Source: Gadus chalcogrammus
Taxonomy: Eukaryota > Chordata > Actinopteri > Gadiformes > Gadidae
Assembly (NCBI RefSeq): GCF_026213295.1
Contig: NC_079414.1
Coordinates: 21,847,813 to 21,911,812, forward strand
Direction of reading: 5' to 3'
DNA: 64,000 nt
Part shown: one piece after another, positions 61,439 through 64,000 of the stretch
Position numbering within the stretch: position 1 is the stretch's first letter
How the letters are laid out: the number at the start of each line of letters is the position of its first letter
Made by a program: the position numbers and the translations under genes
Notes under the pieces: model-generated
The model's database searches: none
The model's input: only the letters and a program-made list of their open reading frames with translations
What the model was told of the DNA's origin: nothing

Positions 61439-62727
61439 GGGTTGGTGGTGGGAGCCTCCCCTGGGACTATAGCTTTGGGGAATGAGCAGCCCCTTATTGA
61501 CCGTAGTTTATCATCCTGCACAAGACACACCAACACCTAGAAGTACTGGGAAATAGCAGCCGGATTTTCAAATAACCCATTCTAAATAACCCATTCTTTC
61601 CTCAAAGCCCAAAACATTGAAATAAAGACCATCTTTAACCTACTCTGGCTAATAATTAGGAGGATTCTGAATGTTTGATAAAATACACGCAATATGAATA
61701 TGACTCAAATCTTACGAATATACTTTGCTTGCCAGGAGATCTGTTGAATATACATAACAAGGACATTCATAAGCGAACACGTTGGTGTGTATTTGTATTT
61801 TTGTTGCTATGACCAGATGCCAATCCCATCATAAAGGAGAGCGTTGCTAAGCAGCTCTTCCGCAGCAAGAGGCAGCAACGGCCCGCCAAGGCCGGCCACC
61901 CCGACGAGCCAATGAGGGTAAGGTTCACAGAGGTCAAAGGTCGACGGTTACATCATCATAGGAACAGTTGGAATTTCGACACATCTAAGGATTTTTTTTT
62001 TCTGTGTACTTTAAAACGTCAATATTGTCTGCTTCTTTTATTTGTGTTTGTCAGAGTCAGCTGATGGAACTCTTTCAAATTTCAATAGAAATCGAATTAT
62101 TTGATTTCGGTGCATGCAAGGATGGATCCAGCTAATAATAAAGAAAGACAAAACAAATTATACATCAATTAGATACATTATTTACTTTATGGTGGGATCT
62201 TGAACCTAGTGCTTATAATTATTAATAATTGTTCAGGGGTAAATGTAAGTTTCTTCTAACTTTCATTGATCTTGTGACCCAAAGTGATTTATTATAATTT
62301 ATTAATCATAATTAATTATAATAATATTATCATTATATTATGTATATATAATTATAGTATTATGATTGCTTCTGGCCTATATAGGCTTTCAACCGCTGAC
62401 CAAATGGATGAATATATATAGCCTAAGGAAATGTTGTTTTTAATTTTGGTGTCATTTTCCCTATCTGAAACGCAGTAAAGATTTTAAAAACTATCGTCAA
62501 ACGTTACAAAACCAGATTTATACACACTGTCCCGGTAAATGCTGACACCCACTCTATGAACACATGTATCAAACACAGCTCATTTAAACGTGTTTACTGT
62601 CTCGTGCCAGGAGCACATGCTGCACATGCAGGCTCTGGACCAGAGGGCTCAGGAGACAAACATGGAGCACTGGCAAAACCCCCACTGCTACCCGCGCTGT
62701 GACCGCAACTACGGAAGCCCCGTCTAG
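60470..62727 (+). CDS. C17orf67-like small secreted protein
   Basis: Three exons: 60470-60524 (phase 1), 61817-61917 and 62611-62727, total 90 residues. Residues 1-18 (MKTFVLVFVFLILAAVNT) are a signal peptide. A short region (DANPIIKESVAKQLF) precedes RSKR at 34-37, a furin-type R-X-K-R site. Cleavage would release Q38-V90, 53 residues, including QQRPAKAGHPDEPMR, an Ala/Gln/Glu helix, MEHWQNPHC and a CYPRC pair (C78, C82). From memory, human C17orf67 has the same layout (RSRRQ, FPDEPMREY, EHW.NPHC.P.CDRN). Function is unknown to me. The layout suggests a peptide precursor, but the RSKR site is unproven and the basic motif could be structural. Confidence 0.82.
60525..61816. other. Intron 1 of the C17orf67-like gene
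   Basis: Contains GA/GGGA-rich DNA at 61160-61245 (GGTTCGAGGAGGGAGG repeated) and a (GT)n plus poly-G tract at 61398-61442. No exon is seen. Confidence 0.5.
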
Positions 62728-64000
62728 CGCCGTGCTGGAGGTCGGTCACCTGTAAACCGTAACGTCACCGCGGGGTTTTCTCGATAGCCTATTCATTGTT
62801 AACTCGAAATACTTGTTAATGAGGAAACCTTTGGTGTTTTCCCCGCCAAAAAACGGTTTTAGGGGCTCATTTAACAGATCTTTTTTTGTTCTTATTCTGT
62901 CCTCTATTGTCTATTCCATAGAGGACCGCGTCCAGGTGTCGCCCTCAACGTGACCCGACGGACGCACGACGACAACGATGAGGAATCAAAGACGAGCGCG
63001 CGCTTCTATGTTGGGCTGTTTCCCTGCAGGCGATCAAGTGATTCACTATAGAGTGATATCATCTAAACATTAAACGCATAAGCCTAGACCTTATATGTGT
63101 GGGATCTCTTAAACTGTCTATTTGACTCATGTAACACATAGGAAATTGTGTATGAATTTAATTAAAAAATAAATGCAAATACTATATTATCGGTTTGACA
63201 GTCAATTTTATTCAATTGGCTCAATTCATTCAATTAATCCAGGTTTTCGACAGAGACCAGATTAGTAGATCTGTCCGCCTGATTTTCTTCTCAAAGCAGA
63301 GATTTGAAGCTGTTATGCGAAGCGCAGATGATTTACATCTTCTAACCTTAGGTCAACTCCCTTAGTCTGTTTATTCTTTCCAGAACTAACCGGTTTCATT
63401 TTCTTTAAGGAAAATGCATTTTGTTCTATTCACTGAACCGTCTCATAAAAAGCCTTATTAATGGCCTACAATAATAGGCTATAAAAATAAACTTAAAATT
63501 AACTAACAAATTAAAAAATGTTCCCTGTGAAAATTATAAATAATAGTACGCCTAATAGGCCTACTATTAGTCCATGCTGTTTTGTGATTTAACCTTTCCG
63601 AACCGAATAAATAATATTGTATTACCGCGGTGCCACGCGACCTCCGAATTTAGCCTATAAGAAGATTTCTGACGGTTTCGAGGACATAGGCCTAATCTAA
63701 AGTCTACTTCCAATAGGCAATATTACCTCTTCTAATATAACCTTGATTTCTGTTGACTTTTATGAAGTGCACAACTTAAAGTGTAGGAGAGGCCTATGCA
63801 ATTAAAAATTAAAGAACGCATCATGCATTAGGCCCACACGCTATGGTCATTTTGACCCTGCACTTTAGGCTCTTATAGCCTATATTTAAACTCAATAACT
63901 AGACTTTAAAAAAATGAAATAATTGTACGACATCAATTCTAACCATGTAACCATCTAAAATAATTCATTCAGCACTTCAAGCTACTTCATTGGGACACTC
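62728..64000. other. 3' UTR and downstream flank of the C17orf67-like gene
   Basis: A candidate AATAAA lies at 63168-63173. The remainder is AT-rich with repeated TAGGCCTA-type words and shows no gene. Confidence 0.5.

Overview
The window is vertebrate nuclear DNA, almost certainly from a teleost fish. Genes are split into small exons with GT/AG introns, separated by (GT)n tracts of exceptional number and length, minisatellites, hAT, TTAA-target and foldback DNA elements, and LINE fragments. The density of dinucleotide repeats recalls gadid (cod-like) genomes, but that is a guess. Every gene model below was assembled by hand from reading frames, splice sites and intron phases; family names come from remembered family features, not from a search.

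Left part (1-27,900): an immune and trafficking block that appears syntenic with human 11q12 (CD6/CD5 - VPS37C, with the MS4A cluster nearby). On the minus strand lie a partial CD5-like scavenger-receptor gene (435-1426, running off the left edge), a complete four-coding-exon vps37c (5412-15925, ESCRT-I subunit) and a complete five-coding-exon MS4A/CD20-like gene (18506-21912). A second complete MS4A-like gene (23188-27523, plus strand, six exons) is head-to-head with the first, so the ~1.3 kb between them may be a shared promoter.

Middle part (28,600-56,730): a segmental triplication. Units A (about 28,600-37,105) and B (about 39,296-48,197) each carry a type II membrane-protein locus with a cytoplasmic exon, a transmembrane exon, a stem exon, a three-exon C-type lectin domain ending in a stop, then an Ig-domain exon and a second three-exon C-type lectin domain ending in another stop. 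All phases allow two alternative receptors from one 5' end (stem-CTLD1 or stem-Ig-CTLD2). Unit C (about 52,298-56,727) keeps only the first coding exon and is otherwise cut up by mobile elements. Between B and C are a SAMD3-like pseudogene, a 1.2-kb near-perfect palindrome, and in C a decayed R2/HERO-type retrotransposon itself interrupted by a hAT element with a perfect 8-bp target duplication.

Right part (56,730-64,000): a large foldback cluster, another hAT-like element, and a small three-exon gene (60470-62727) for a 90-residue secreted protein resembling C17orf67. It has a signal peptide, an RSKR convertase-type site and a two-cysteine C-terminus, so it looks like a peptide precursor.

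The strongest leads are the Ig plus C-type lectin type II receptors with alternative lectin cassettes, the possible peptide precursor, and repeat tracts that directly abut splice sites in nearly every gene.
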